A stretch of 64,000 nt of DNA, taken from the NCBI RefSeq assembly GCF_017809215.1, contig NZ_CP065424.1, positions 2,636,001 to 2,700,000 on the forward strand, read 5' to 3'. Shown here piece after piece: positions 47,257 through 56,593 of this stretch. The stretch comes from Heyndrickxia oleronia. GTDB lineage: Bacteria; Bacillota; Bacilli; Bacillales; Bacillaceae_C. How positions within the stretch are numbered: position 1 is the first letter of the stretch; every line of letters starts with the position of its first letter. A model generated the notes under the pieces. That model was given only the letters and a program-made list of their open reading frames with translations. It had not been told where the DNA came from and searched no databases. The position numbers were made by a program, and so were the translations under genes.

Positions 47257-48256
47257 AATTCCCGCTAACAATTTCTTTTAGAATTTCATATGATCTTATT
47301 TGTTTTACCGGATCAAAAATATATGATACTGCCATTATTTCATCAACATGGTAATTAGTTTGGAAAGAAGTAAGTTGTTCTTTAACCGTTTCTTTACCTC
47401 CCATGAATGTCATACTTGACATGGACTCAATCATTTCCTTCTCCATTGGATTCCAAAGTTCATCCATATTTTGAACAGGAGGCTGCAAATGATCTCTTGT
47501 GCCCCTAACGACATTTAAGAAAAATTGCTGCATTGAGGTGGATAAAGATGCTGCTTCCTCATCTGTTTCAGCAGCAATCACATTTAGACAAACCATCATA
47601 TATGGTCGTTCTAAATACTTGGAAGGCTGAAATTTCCTTCGATATATTTCAATCGCTTCTTTCATATGTTTTGGAGCAAAATGGGATGCAAATACATATG
47701 GTAACCCCATGCTCGCTGCTAAATGAGCTGAATCCGTAGAAGAACCTAATATATATATTGGAATATTTGTATCTACACCTGGAAATGCCCTTACATAACT
47801 TTGTTGCTCTTCAGGACCAAAATAAGTAAGTAGTGCTTTCACATCGTCAGGAAATGTATAAACTGAATCACTTTTAGATCTTCTTAAGGCACTCGCAGTC
47901 AGCATATCAGTACCAGGTGCTCGACCAAGACCAAGGTCTAAACGATTGGGATAGATTGTTTCCATCGTGCCAAATTGTTCAGCTACTACTAATGGTGAAT
48001 GGTTTGGCAGCATTACTCCTCCTGAACCTACACGAATAGTTTCGGTATTTTCCAATGTATGCTTAATGAGTATCGAAGTTGCTGAGCTAACGAGCGATGA
48101 AGAATTATGGTGTTCTGCAATCCAATAACGTTGATAATCCAGTTTTTCTACCGCTTGGGCAAGTTCTACCATAGAATTGATTGCGTCTTTTGTGGTTTGC
48201 CCTTTACGTATTGGTACCAGGTTTAAAACTGATACAGGTATATGAATATTTGTCAT
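47255..48256 (-). CDS. LLM-class flavin-dependent oxidoreductase
   Basis: 333 residues, a luciferase-like monooxygenase fold of the YceB/YwcH-like subgroup. Typical stretches: SVLNLVPIRKGQT, YWIAEHHNSSSLVSSATSIL, RVGSGGVMLPNHSPLVVAEQ and LDLGLGRAPGTD. It uses reduced FMN and oxygen on an unknown substrate. Monocistronic with a strong terminator. AAAGGAAAC precedes the ATG. Confidence 0.9.
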   Translation of the reverse strand: MTNIHIPVSVLNLVPIRKGQTTKDAINSMVELAQAVEKLDYQRYWIAEHHNSSSLVSSATSILIKHTLENTETIRVGSGGVMLPNHSPLVVAEQFGTMETIYPNRLDLGLGRAPGTDMLTASALRRSKSDSVYTFPDDVKALLTYFGPEEQQSYVRAFPGVDTNIPIYILGSSTDSAHLAASMGLPYVFASHFAPKHMKEAIEIYRRKFQPSKYLERPYMMVCLNVIAAETDEEAASLSTSMQQFFLNVVRGTRDHLQPPVQNMDELWNPMEKEMIESMSSMTFMGGKETVKEQLTSFQTNYHVDEIMAVSYIFDPVKQIRSYEILKEIVSGN

Positions 48257-48377
48257 ATCATCTTGTTTCCTTTCATTAATTGAATACTAATATACTATCA
48301 ATTCACTTTTAGAAAACAAACTCATATGCTCATCGATAATTTTAATTTTTTGTTAGTTAAAATTTTATTGGATAGGT

Positions 48378-48779
48378 TTATAGCTTTTTTGAACGCATTC
48401 CTTTTAATATAGTAACTTTATTCGATTTCATCATGTCTTTGTATGATTTACTATCAACAGCGTAAACGGCAACTTTCCCCTGTTCATCATAATGTATACC
48501 CCAACCATATTTTTTAACTAAAGGAGAAGCTCTAAAACATGCCTTGGGCTTACTAAAAAATTCTTCTCTTAATGTATCTAGAGAATTGGATTCAATATTA
48601 TTTTTTATTAAATATGTTTTAAATAGTATGTCCTGTTCAGTAAATTTATATGGGTTCGTACTGATTAAATCATATTCTATAGAAGCTATTGTAGGGCGAC
48701 CTTTCTTTGGAAGTGGCTTGATAGCCGTTGTCACTTTAGAATCTTCAGATACTGCATTGAAGGTATTTTTATAACTCAT
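48378..48779 (-). CDS. DUF6157-family protein
   Basis: ATG 48779 behind AAGGTGAT is preferred to the ATG at 48797, giving 133 residues. The layout fits DUF6157: MSYKNTFNAVSEDSKVTTA, ASIEYDLISTNPYKFTEQDI, EFFSKPKACFRASPLVKKYG followed by WGIHYDEQGKVAVYAVDS. The family has no known function. Cytoplasmic, single gene. Confidence 0.8.
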   Translation of the reverse strand: MSYKNTFNAVSEDSKVTTAIKPLPKKGRPTIASIEYDLISTNPYKFTEQDILFKTYLIKNNIESNSLDTLREEFFSKPKACFRASPLVKKYGWGIHYDEQGKVAVYAVDSKSYKDMMKSNKVTILKGMRSKKL

Positions 48780-48971
48780 AGCTTTATCACCTTTCATTTA
48801 CTATTTAATATTAATTATTCTAACCATTCTTAAAATTTAATTCCTATTTTTTCAAAAAGCTAGCTAAAGTATTAATAAATAAGTATAGTTAAACTTTTTG
48901 AGAACCGTCAAAGACTTTATTGGTGATAACGTCTTTACTAAAGCTACGTATAGTTGTTCACTATGAGAACT

Positions 48972-49772
48972 TTAATTATATACTCCGTTCACCATTTTAT
49001 TAAGAAAAGTACTAAAATATTTTGATGCTTCAAGCATTCTTGGTCCGTACCAAAACATTTCTCCCTCAACAATAATCGGAACTACATTAGGAATAAACTT
49101 CATAAATTCTTGTTTATATTTATCACTGTAGGGAAAGGGTTCTGTTGCCAAAAAGACAAAATCTAAATCTGCGTCTTGAAAATCCTTTATAGTAACAATT
49201 GGATATCTATCACTTTTTGTTGCAAATGGATTTATAAACCCTAATTTTTCTAATACCGAATGAATATATGTATCATTACCAACGACCATATATGGTTTTC
49301 TCCAAATAACATAAGCTACCCTTTTTCCACACACACTTGGGATTTCTTGAAATTGATATTTTATCCTTTCAATTAATGTTCTCGCCAATTCTTCCCGGTT
49401 GGTTACTTCACCTATATCTCTAATCATTCGATAAGCATCTTTTATCGATTGAATCTCTGCAACAAAAACAGGAAATTCACGTTCCAATTCTTCAACAATT
49501 TCCTTCGTATTTTCTTCCTTTTCCGCAATAATTAGATCGGGTTTTAATTCGCGAATGACTTGCAAATTAATTTGTTTCGTACCACCTACGACTGAGGCAT
49601 TTGAAACCTTATCTTTTGGAAAGATGCAGTATTTTGTTCTTCCCACCACCTCGTTTTCAAGCTGTAAAGAATAAAGGGTATCAGTTATTCCAGGACATAT
49701 TGAAATGATCCTTTTTGGTGGAAACTGATATTCAACGATTCTACTAAGATGATCTTCTATCATTTTTCTCAT
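48972..49772 (-). CDS. BtuF/TroA-like helical-backbone metal receptor without signal peptide
   Basis: 266 residues. The fold signatures of the cobalamin/siderophore binding-protein family are present: PPKRIISICPGITDTLYSLQ, VVGGTKQINLQVIRELKPDL, and DADLDFVFLATEPFPYS. There is no signal peptide or lipobox, so it stays in the cytoplasm, unlike transport partners. No permease or ATPase gene is nearby. Such orphan cytoplasmic forms are common in Bacillus and unexplained. Confidence 0.82.
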   Translation of the reverse strand: MRKMIEDHLSRIVEYQFPPKRIISICPGITDTLYSLQLENEVVGRTKYCIFPKDKVSNASVVGGTKQINLQVIRELKPDLIIAEKEENTKEIVEELEREFPVFVAEIQSIKDAYRMIRDIGEVTNREELARTLIERIKYQFQEIPSVCGKRVAYVIWRKPYMVVGNDTYIHSVLEKLGFINPFATKSDRYPIVTIKDFQDADLDFVFLATEPFPYSDKYKQEFMKFIPNVVPIIVEGEMFWYGPRMLEASKYFSTFLNKMVNGVYN

Positions 49773-49843
49773 GCAAACAATCCTTTCATGCTAAGTGATG
49801 AAGGAAATTCACGAATCCACCTTCATCACTTTATAATATCTTT

Positions 49844-50917
49844 TTACTTTTTTGATCTATTAGCCAGTTTTTTTACATCTATTTCTCTTAATTGACACCA
49901 TTCAAACACTTCATTTTTAACAATAATCGGACATTCTTGTAAATCACTGATTTTTCTCGCGCCAAGCATAGTCATAATTACTTGTATCCCTTCCAACCAA
50001 TCCATTATTTGCTTTATTGTTGCTTCGACTCCCTCTGCTAATAATTTACGGAGAATAGGACCAGCTATGCCTACTGCTCTTGCCCCTAATGAGCAACTTT
50101 TTACAATATCTAAAGGATTTCGCACACCGCCAGATGCAAACACAGTCAGCTTATTTAACCAGTTCTGCGCTTCAAGTAAGGAAATTACAGTGGATTGACC
50201 CCACCCATTTAAATATTCATAATTAATTTGTGAGTTTCGTTGATTTTCCACCCATATAAAATTCGTTCCACCACGACCACTAATATCAATGTATTGAATT
50301 CCTAGTTTATGTAAGAACGAGATGGTTTCCATGCTCATTCCAAAGCCAACCTCTTTTATTATGATTGGAATCTCTATTATTTTTATAAGCTGTTCAATTT
50401 TTTTGCTCCAATCTAAAAAATTGCGTTCCCCTTCATACATCACAAGTTCTTGTGGAACATTCAAATGGACTTGTAATGCATTTGCTTCAACCATGTCAAT
50501 TGCTTTTCGAGCAAAATCAATAGGAACATCTGCACCAATATTAGCAAAAATTATACCATTGGGATGTTTTTGTCGAACAATTTTATAAGTATCTGCCAAC
50601 TGCTCATTCCTCAATCCAGCATGCTGAGATCCTACAGCCATCGCTAAACCTGTTGTTTTTGCGATTTCTGCAAGCAACGCATTGATTTCTCCAGTTTTTT
50701 TACTTCCTCCAGTCATTGCATTAATATAAATTGGCCTACCCAATTGTATATTTGCAAAACTCGTCGTAATATCAATTTCTTCATAATTTACTTCCGGTAA
50801 GGAATGATGAACAAAATGAAGATCATCGAAATGAGAGAAAACTTCTATAGAATTTTGTTTGCTTACTAAATGAACATGTTCATTTTTTCTCATTTCACGT
50901 TGATTTTCTGAATTCAT
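49844..50917 (-). CDS. fni: Type 2 isopentenyl-diphosphate isomerase
   Basis: 357 residues, full length. FMN- and NADPH-dependent enzyme that converts isopentenyl to dimethylallyl diphosphate for isoprenoid synthesis. Motifs: NAMTGGSKKTGEINALLAEI, AVGSQHAGLRN, HLNVPQELVMYEGERNF, KEVGFGMS, DISGRGGTNFIWVEN and ASGGVRNPLD. GGAGGAG precedes the ATG. It stands alone, 71 bases before the BtuF-like gene on the same strand. Confidence 0.94.
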   Translation of the reverse strand: MNSENQREMRKNEHVHLVSKQNSIEVFSHFDDLHFVHHSLPEVNYEEIDITTSFANIQLGRPIYINAMTGGSKKTGEINALLAEIAKTTGLAMAVGSQHAGLRNEQLADTYKIVRQKHPNGIIFANIGADVPIDFARKAIDMVEANALQVHLNVPQELVMYEGERNFLDWSKKIEQLIKIIEIPIIIKEVGFGMSMETISFLHKLGIQYIDISGRGGTNFIWVENQRNSQINYEYLNGWGQSTVISLLEAQNWLNKLTVFASGGVRNPLDIVKSCSLGARAVGIAGPILRKLLAEGVEATIKQIMDWLEGIQVIMTMLGARKISDLQECPIIVKNEVFEWCQLREIDVKKLANRSKK

Positions 50918-51037
50918 CTATACTCCTCCATTTAGCAGGTAAATTAACATATGTGATTAGTATATGGAGAATGATGATATTTACTCTTTTCCATAGTATA
51001 TCCACTGTTTAAAATACAAGAATATAAAAAGCATTTT

Positions 51038-52315
51038 TCATATTGACATTTCCTGCGATTGTTCCATATGAAAATTTCTTTCTTTTATGAGCAATCCTCC
51101 AATTAATCCAATAATAGAAAAAACAATTGGAATAATAAACCCAAAATGATACCCCATATCCATGGAATGAGCGTGAAAATAATCTAGAACCTTACCGAAT
51201 AAACTCGGCAATAAAACTGCACTTAGAAAACCACCGGTATTCGCAAAACCAGATACTACACCCACTTCTTTCATTGAAAATGATTTCCGAACAACGGCAA
51301 AAGTTAATGCACTCGCACCATTGCCATATCCAATAATAAAAAATATGAGAACTAATAAATAATAAGGCGGTCTTCCATTACAAAGAAAAAAGGAGATCCA
51401 ACTACAAAGAGTGACCACGTGAACGACAAGATATGGACGTCTAATGGAATGAAGGCGATTAGAGATCCATCCAGTTAAAGGGGCACCAATAATCGCACCG
51501 ATCAAACCAATCATAATTAATTGACTCGCTTCCGAACGTGTCATATCATATACATTCATACCATAAGGTACAGCCCAAGATCCAATAAACCCAACATATG
51601 TGCCAACTACACCGAAATGGCAGAAGAACGTTGCCCATGCTTGACGATCTGAAAACAACCGACGTAAAATGACTAGTGTTTTTTCATTTTTATGAATCGA
51701 TTGATCTACTGAAGAACGTCTAGTATTTATCTGATTCTTCATTTGTTTAGGTTTTTTAACCAAAACATAATAAAGAATCAACGCGCAAATACAGAGTAAG
51801 CACCCTGTTATAAGAAAAGGAACTCTCCAACCTAATAAATCGATCAACGCTGAAAATGGAACTGTTGCCATGAGAAAGCCAAGACTACCAGTCATTCCTG
51901 CAAAACCAAGTAATTGTACAAATTCATTCGCCTTAAACCATTGACTTAATATGAGGACAAGATTGACCCAAATCGCTGCATCCCCTATTCCTACTAATAA
52001 TCTCGCCAAAAACAAAAAAGCCTCATTAGGAGCAAGACTATAGATGAGGGTACCTATCCCATTAAGCAACGTACCCATAATAAGAAAATAATTTGGTCCA
52101 AATCGATCAGATAATAATCCAATTGGAATTTGTAATCCAGCATAAGACAAAAATTGTAGGCTTGCTAGTAAACCAATGACTACTGCAGATACATGAAACT
52201 CCGTCATTAACTGCTCTGATATTAAACCTGGCGCAGTTCTTTGACTTACGATTAGAAAATAGGAAAACAAAACTACACTTAATACAATCCAACGGTAACT
52301 GTTTTGCTTTTTCAC
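51038..52315 (-). CDS. MFS transporter (ACS/anion-cation symporter-like)
   Basis: GTG 52315 sits six bases behind GGAG; the TTG one codon upstream is too close. ~425 residues, 12 helices. Motif A is QIPIGLLSDRFGPNYFLIMG, and the central loop (KKPKQMKNQINTRRSSVDQS) is cytoplasmic. The opening (SYFLIVSQRTAPGLISEQLM) resembles importers of organic acids or sugar phosphates. It lies downstream of a 48-codon gene and the arginase-family gene; substrate unknown. Confidence 0.85.
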   Translation of the reverse strand: MKKQNSYRWIVLSVVLFSYFLIVSQRTAPGLISEQLMTEFHVSAVVIGLLASLQFLSYAGLQIPIGLLSDRFGPNYFLIMGTLLNGIGTLIYSLAPNEAFLFLARLLVGIGDAAIWVNLVLILSQWFKANEFVQLLGFAGMTGSLGFLMATVPFSALIDLLGWRVPFLITGCLLCICALILYYVLVKKPKQMKNQINTRRSSVDQSIHKNEKTLVILRRLFSDRQAWATFFCHFGVVGTYVGFIGSWAVPYGMNVYDMTRSEASQLIMIGLIGAIIGAPLTGWISNRLHSIRRPYLVVHVVTLCSWISFFLCNGRPPYYLLVLIFFIIGYGNGASALTFAVVRKSFSMKEVGVVSGFANTGGFLSAVLLPSLFGKVLDYFHAHSMDMGYHFGFIIPIVFSIIGLIGGLLIKERNFHMEQSQEMSI

Positions 52316-52499
52316 CAATTTCTCCGTCTCCCAGCTGTATTTTTTCTTAAGTATACTCCTATTTTTAAAATATTGAAGAGGAAAAAGTAGCTGTTGGTAA
52401 AAGAGACAGAACTTTGATCATAGAAGATTTATTAATAATTTTTTATTTATCATAAGATCCTTATTGTAAAATTAATCTTCCAAAACTAAATGATTAGAA

Positions 52500-52527
52500 A
52501 AAGGGAGATTGCAAAAAAATATCCCTT
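52500..52527 (-). terminator. Terminator of the 48-residue gene
   Basis: AAGGGA and TCCCTT arms with a ~15-base loop; TTTTTC follows on the minus strand. Weak but well placed 24 bases past the stop. Confidence 0.45.
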
Positions 52528-52550
52528 CTTCTTGAAATTTTAGGTAACAT

Positions 52551-52697
52551 TCATTGAGTCTTTCCCGTTTTTGTCTTCTGAATTTTCACATGTTTAGGTT
52601 GTATAGGAAAGTCACCTTTTGCTAAGTCAGGACCAGTTAGGTCATTCCTTTGATTTAAAACATTTTTTGTAAATTCAATTGGCTTCTCGTTTTCCAT
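52551..52697 (-). CDS. Small basic protein (48 residues)
   Basis: ATG at 52697 behind GGAGGTGAAAG, an excellent ribosome site. It begins MENEKPIEFTKNVLNQRNDL, continues with GPDLAKGDFPIQP and ends KIQKTKTGKTQ. It is hydrophilic with no helix-spanning segment. It lies 43 bases after the arginase-family gene and probably shares its transcript. I do not recognise the family. Confidence 0.6.
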   Translation of the reverse strand: MENEKPIEFTKNVLNQRNDLTGPDLAKGDFPIQPKHVKIQKTKTGKTQ

Positions 52698-52740
52698 TTC
52701 TTTCACCTCCATTGATTAGCATGGCGTTTCAAAAAACTAA

Positions 52741-53523
52741 TTATGCCCCCATTTTTTTACAGTTACTATATTTAAGACAGGTTGTTAATAATTGTCGATT
52801 AACCATAGCATTTTTTTTAATAATAGTTTGATAGTTTGGTAGAAGAACTTGCTCTGGTGACATTTTCACTTCACCACATATATCCACACCAATGACTTGT
52901 TTAGCTTGTAAAATGGATGATAAATAATGAGTTAATGAATGAATACTCATCATTCCTTGGTCCCAATTTGTTGTAACCTCATTTGTATTTAGAACATCTT
53001 TATCGATGCTTACATATACAATCTCGGTATGAATTGAAGAAATTATTGATTTTAATGAATATTGTTGGTTTTTATTAAAAGGATAGATAATTGTTCGTGG
53101 GACATTCAGGTGGTGTAATTTTATATTTGTCGGTCCTATTATCACTACATTTTTTAAAAGGGGGTTATTTGCTAAAGCAAAAGAAACCCATGATCCACAT
53201 GAAAGTATAGTTTCACCTTTTTGTTTTATTTCCAGATCAGGATGATTATCAAATAAAACAAGTGTAAACGGTTGACAGATTTCACTTAACAATAAATAGG
53301 TAACATAATGATAATTCCCATTTCCAATAAGTGTTATTCCTTTTTGCTTTCTTTTTTCTAGATAGCTTTTTAATAATTTCAAAGAATCTTCTTGGCAAAA
53401 GAGATTCACATGAAGTAAATGTTGAATATTAATATTTTCATGGGGAAATTGTTGAAGTTCCTTCTGAGAAATATACGTTTCGTCAAAGTTCATGATGGTT
53501 ATTCCGTTATTTAATAACCCCAT
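52741..53523 (-). CDS. Arginase/agmatinase-family protein with altered metal motif
   Basis: 260 residues, shorter than arginases (~300). The binuclear-metal motifs can be traced: His in GNGNYHYVTY, FDNHPDLE in place of the usual DAHxD, and VSIDKDVLN in place of SxDxDxxDP. All six expected ligands therefore seem present but in diverged settings. The ureohydrolase reaction releases urea from guanidino compounds, yet the divergence leaves the substrate open. AGGAGATG precedes the ATG. A 48-codon gene follows. Confidence 0.75.
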   Translation of the reverse strand: MGLLNNGITIMNFDETYISQKELQQFPHENINIQHLLHVNLFCQEDSLKLLKSYLEKRKQKGITLIGNGNYHYVTYLLLSEICQPFTLVLFDNHPDLEIKQKGETILSCGSWVSFALANNPLLKNVVIIGPTNIKLHHLNVPRTIIYPFNKNQQYSLKSIISSIHTEIVYVSIDKDVLNTNEVTTNWDQGMMSIHSLTHYLSSILQAKQVIGVDICGEVKMSPEQVLLPNYQTIIKKNAMVNRQLLTTCLKYSNCKKMGA

Positions 53524-54011
53524 AATCTTTCATCTCCTAAATAATATTTTAAGAGATTGGATAAAACATGATCTTTTTCTCTCCAGAAAGTGAGCAAAAT
53601 ACAGTAAATAATAATTGATTGACATGCACTATCCAATCTCATTAAATACAAGCATGTTTGCTACGTAGTTTTAAAGTGGGTAAAAAGTAACTAGGTAATT
53701 CCTTGCTAATTTAAAAAACAACAAAGAATTACTCTAATTATAATACAATTTCTTAAACTATTTAAATGTTTTGACTTAATATAATAACCTCGCTTTATTT
53801 TCAAATATTAATTAGACGAATACTACGTATAGAAAAGATTTAGCTACACATAAAAAAGGGATTGATCTCAACAAAATATCATCTAAAATTGTAGTAATTT
53901 TCTCTACTTCAGTTAGAGTCCTAAGTCAAGGATCAACCCATATATTTATTTTTTTGGCTTTGTTTTAGTGCTTATTCAAATAGTTATTTCATGATAATTA
54001 ATAAGGTGTCA
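53524..54011. other. Intergenic region downstream of amj
   Basis: 488 AT-rich bases. They contain the promoter region of the arginase-family gene and the long hairpin at 53856-53940. No gene seen. Confidence 0.4.
53856..53940 (-). terminator. Long structured element ending in a T run
   Basis: GGGTTGATCC at one end pairs with GATCAATCCC at the other over ~85 bases, with smaller hairpins inside. On the minus strand TTTTTTATG follows. It may be the amj terminator or a small RNA with its own terminator. Confidence 0.4.
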
Positions 54012-54824
54012 TCACATAAACTTGGTTAACCACGCAATGTATTCTGCACCTGGAATGAATAATAATTGTGCAAGTATGGTTCCTAACAAACGCGATGTCA
54101 TCATCATTAGTGAAACCCCCTTCAAACTATTATAACTACCTCTCTGGTTAACCACATCATCAGCAAGTATAGATATTTTGGGGTCTATAAAAATGGTAAG
54201 TAAAATCGTTGCGATCCCATTTATTAGTCCTGATGCCATCGTAGCTGTTGCGGATCTTTCAGGAGCTATAATCGATGCATATAATGCTGACAATACTCCT
54301 ATCGTGTATATGGCAGTAATAAGCATATTAATGAAGAATAATTTAATAGGAATATCTTTTTTCTTAATATCTTTTATGTATGAGAGTCTTGGCAAATGAA
54401 TATGTTTAATCCCACGCATAAAATACTCCTTTGAAAATCCTTTCTTTAATAATGCTGGAATAGACCCTCTTTCTTCAGATAAGTGAACAATAGCCCTTGA
54501 AAACAATGCAATAAAGGTAGGAAGTAATAGTATGCCCATAATTGTCCCTAAAGTTGACGCCCCAATAATCACTCTAAATTGAGATTCAACAAATTGGAAC
54601 GCATTTTCTTTAGGTGCATTATCCACAAGACGTCCTGTAAAAGGTTGTTGCATCATATTTGCCATTCTCGAAACAATAACCATTACATTAAATAATGATA
54701 AAGCAGAGGCTAATAATCGAACCCTTGCTCCAGAAAGTCGAACGGCATATGCTAAAGTTTCAATCGAATGGATGATAAAAATAAATAATGATATTAAAAT
54801 TAATCTTTCTGATAATATTCCCAA
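54012..54824 (-). CDS. amj: Lipid II flippase Amj
   Basis: 270 residues with ~6 membrane helices, matching Amj (YdaH). Recognisable: FIIHSIETLAYAVRLSGARV, ANMMQQPFTGRLVDNA, MGILLLPTFIALFSRAIV and DPKISILADDVV near the C-terminus. Amj moves lipid-linked peptidoglycan precursors across the membrane and can replace MurJ. In Bacillus subtilis it is induced by envelope stress through sigma-M. The start is TTG. Confidence 0.9.
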   Translation of the reverse strand: MGILSERLILISLFIFIIHSIETLAYAVRLSGARVRLLASALSLFNVMVIVSRMANMMQQPFTGRLVDNAPKENAFQFVESQFRVIIGASTLGTIMGILLLPTFIALFSRAIVHLSEERGSIPALLKKGFSKEYFMRGIKHIHLPRLSYIKDIKKKDIPIKLFFINMLITAIYTIGVLSALYASIIAPERSATATMASGLINGIATILLTIFIDPKISILADDVVNQRGSYNSLKGVSLMMMTSRLLGTILAQLLFIPGAEYIAWLTKFM

Positions 54825-54901
54825 TTTATGTACCCACTTTATTTTCTTTTTATATTAGCATATTTTCATATAATGAAGAAAAACTTTTTCCATTAGAAAA
54901 T

Positions 54902-54938
54902 GATAGAGAGGATCGCGTTTAAAGCAACCCTCTCTATC
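54902..54938 (-). terminator. Terminator of the PyrR-attenuated MFS gene
   Basis: GATAGAGAGG and CCTCTCTATC pair perfectly around a 17-base loop, followed by ATTTTC on the minus strand, ~50 bases past the stop. Confidence 0.75.
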
Positions 54939-54986
54939 ATACTTATTTATTTTTTTGTCAATTTCTTATTCCATTAACCTTTTGTA

Positions 54987-56213
54987 TCAAACAGATTCAG
55001 TAGCTAATTTTACGTATTCGTTCTCATTGCTAGTCGTTTTCTTACTTTTTAAGCAAAGCATAACTATAAATGATAGACAATATAGTGCCGCAAGATAAGT
55101 CATAGCAACAGACATACTTGCATGTTGTAAGATGTAGCCAACGACTATTGGTGATACCCCACCTACCGCTCTTCCAAAATTAAAGATCGTGTTTGTTGCT
55201 GTACTTCTAATTGTTACATCGTAATAACGACTGATCAATGCTCCGTAGCCGGCAAACATTCCATTTGAGAAAAAGCCTACAACTGCACCACCTACCAAAA
55301 TAGCGACGCTTCCTGTTGCAAAAGAATAAAAGAAAACGGCAGCGGCTGAAACAAGAAGAAAAACACCATATGAAAGTTTCAGTCCAAAACGGTCAATAAT
55401 TTGTCCGAAGGTTAACATTCCTGCTATCATTCCGACAGCTGTGCTAATTGTCCAAAGGGCAGAACTAGAAACTGATAAGCCTTGTGACTTTTGCAGCATA
55501 GAAGGCAACCATATCATTAATCCATTATAGCCCGCAATTTGTACAGTGGCCATTATTGCCAATGCAATGGTTGTAAAAGCAGTACGTGGGTTATGAAATA
55601 ATTGCATTAACTTCCCTTTTTCCTTTTTCATTTCATTTTTCTTTTGTGCTGCTAACCATTCCGGTGATTCCTTTAAATTTCTTCTAACCATAAATGCGAA
55701 AATAACTGGTACTACACCAACAAAAAACAAACCTCTCCAGCCAAACATCGGAAGAAGAACTGCACTTAATATGGCTGCAAGAATAACACCAAATTGTGCC
55801 CCGATACTAACATATGAAGAAGCTCGTCCTTGTTTATTCTTTGGCCACGCTTCTGCAACTAATGCCATACCGATCCCGTACTCGCCACCAGCGCCGATAC
55901 CGGCAATAAATCTAAATACATACACTTGCTCAATATTTGTCGCAAATCCGGTTAATGCCGTCCCAATAGCAAATAGAAAAATTGTATACGTAAATATCCG
56001 CACTCTTCCAAACTTATCTGCTAAAATTCCGAAGAGCATACCTCCAACTAACATGCCGATATTTGTTATAGTTGAGATAAAACCACCTGTTGCTAAACTG
56101 ATATGAAAATCTGCAACGATTAAAGACATGGCAAAGGATATAAACATAATATCCATACCTTCAAGTGTTAATCCAGCGACGGACGCTACTACTGTTTTAT
56201 TACGATAATTCAT
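54987..56213 (-). CDS. MFS transporter under PyrR-type control, candidate pyrimidine-precursor importer
   Basis: 408 residues, 12 helices, of the aromatic-acid/metabolite:H+ symporter type. It opens with VASVAGLTLEGMDIMFISFA; motif A is FGILADKFGRVRIF; RFIAGIGAGGEYGIGMALVA is the sugar-porter/AAHS signature. These proteins usually import organic acids. Its leader carries a PyrR binding loop and a terminator/antiterminator pair, so it is likely expressed when UMP is low. An orotate, dihydroorotate or related pyrimidine precursor is a reasonable substrate; this is inference. AAAGGAG precedes the ATG. Confidence 0.85.
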   Translation of the reverse strand: MNYRNKTVVASVAGLTLEGMDIMFISFAMSLIVADFHISLATGGFISTITNIGMLVGGMLFGILADKFGRVRIFTYTIFLFAIGTALTGFATNIEQVYVFRFIAGIGAGGEYGIGMALVAEAWPKNKQGRASSYVSIGAQFGVILAAILSAVLLPMFGWRGLFFVGVVPVIFAFMVRRNLKESPEWLAAQKKNEMKKEKGKLMQLFHNPRTAFTTIALAIMATVQIAGYNGLMIWLPSMLQKSQGLSVSSSALWTISTAVGMIAGMLTFGQIIDRFGLKLSYGVFLLVSAAAVFFYSFATGSVAILVGGAVVGFFSNGMFAGYGALISRYYDVTIRSTATNTIFNFGRAVGGVSPIVVGYILQHASMSVAMTYLAALYCLSFIVMLCLKSKKTTSNENEYVKLATESV

Positions 56214-56279
56214 TTTTCTTTTCTCCTTTCAAGCCTCACAGGACTCTAGTTAAAAGAGTTGTAATTTTTTATCCAAAAT

Positions 56280-56381
56280 AAATGCCCTTCCGTCCAATAG
56301 GACAAAAGGGCATTTAAAATACTATACAATCATAATATTTACATTTCCACCCTTTTTAGCCTCTCTGGACCAGATTAAAGG
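56280..56381 (-). promoter_or_regulatory. PyrR-type transcription attenuator
   Basis: On the minus strand a hairpin closes with CCTTT/AAAGG and carries the PyrR loop GGTCCAGAGAGGCT (56371-56358). Next comes AAAAAGGG (56357-56350), which can pair with CCCTTTT (56310-56304) in the left arm of the terminator AAATGCCCTTTTGTCC / GGACGGAAGGGCATTT (56315-56280). So the binding hairpin and the antiterminator are mutually exclusive, the standard pyr logic: PyrR plus UMP favours termination. Confidence 0.85.
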
Positions 56382-56397
56382 AAATATATTTGTACTA

Positions 56398-56426
56398 ATC
56401 CTACCATGTGAAAAATGAGTTTGCAA
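56398..56426 (-). promoter_or_regulatory. Promoter ahead of the PyrR attenuator
   Basis: TTGCAA (56426-56421), 17-base spacer, TAGGAT (56403-56398) on the minus strand, about 20 bases before the PyrR hairpin. Confidence 0.55.
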
Positions 56427-56593
56427 TGAATTTTTTAACGTTTCTAACGAAATATTTTTTTATTACATTACAACCCTATAGCTAATACGAAATAGAAGTA
56501 TTTACTTTTCAAATGTTAAACTTTTTAATTGGGTTATGTAATAATGTATCCATCATTAGATATATTACTATAATTCGATTTCAAAAATTACCC

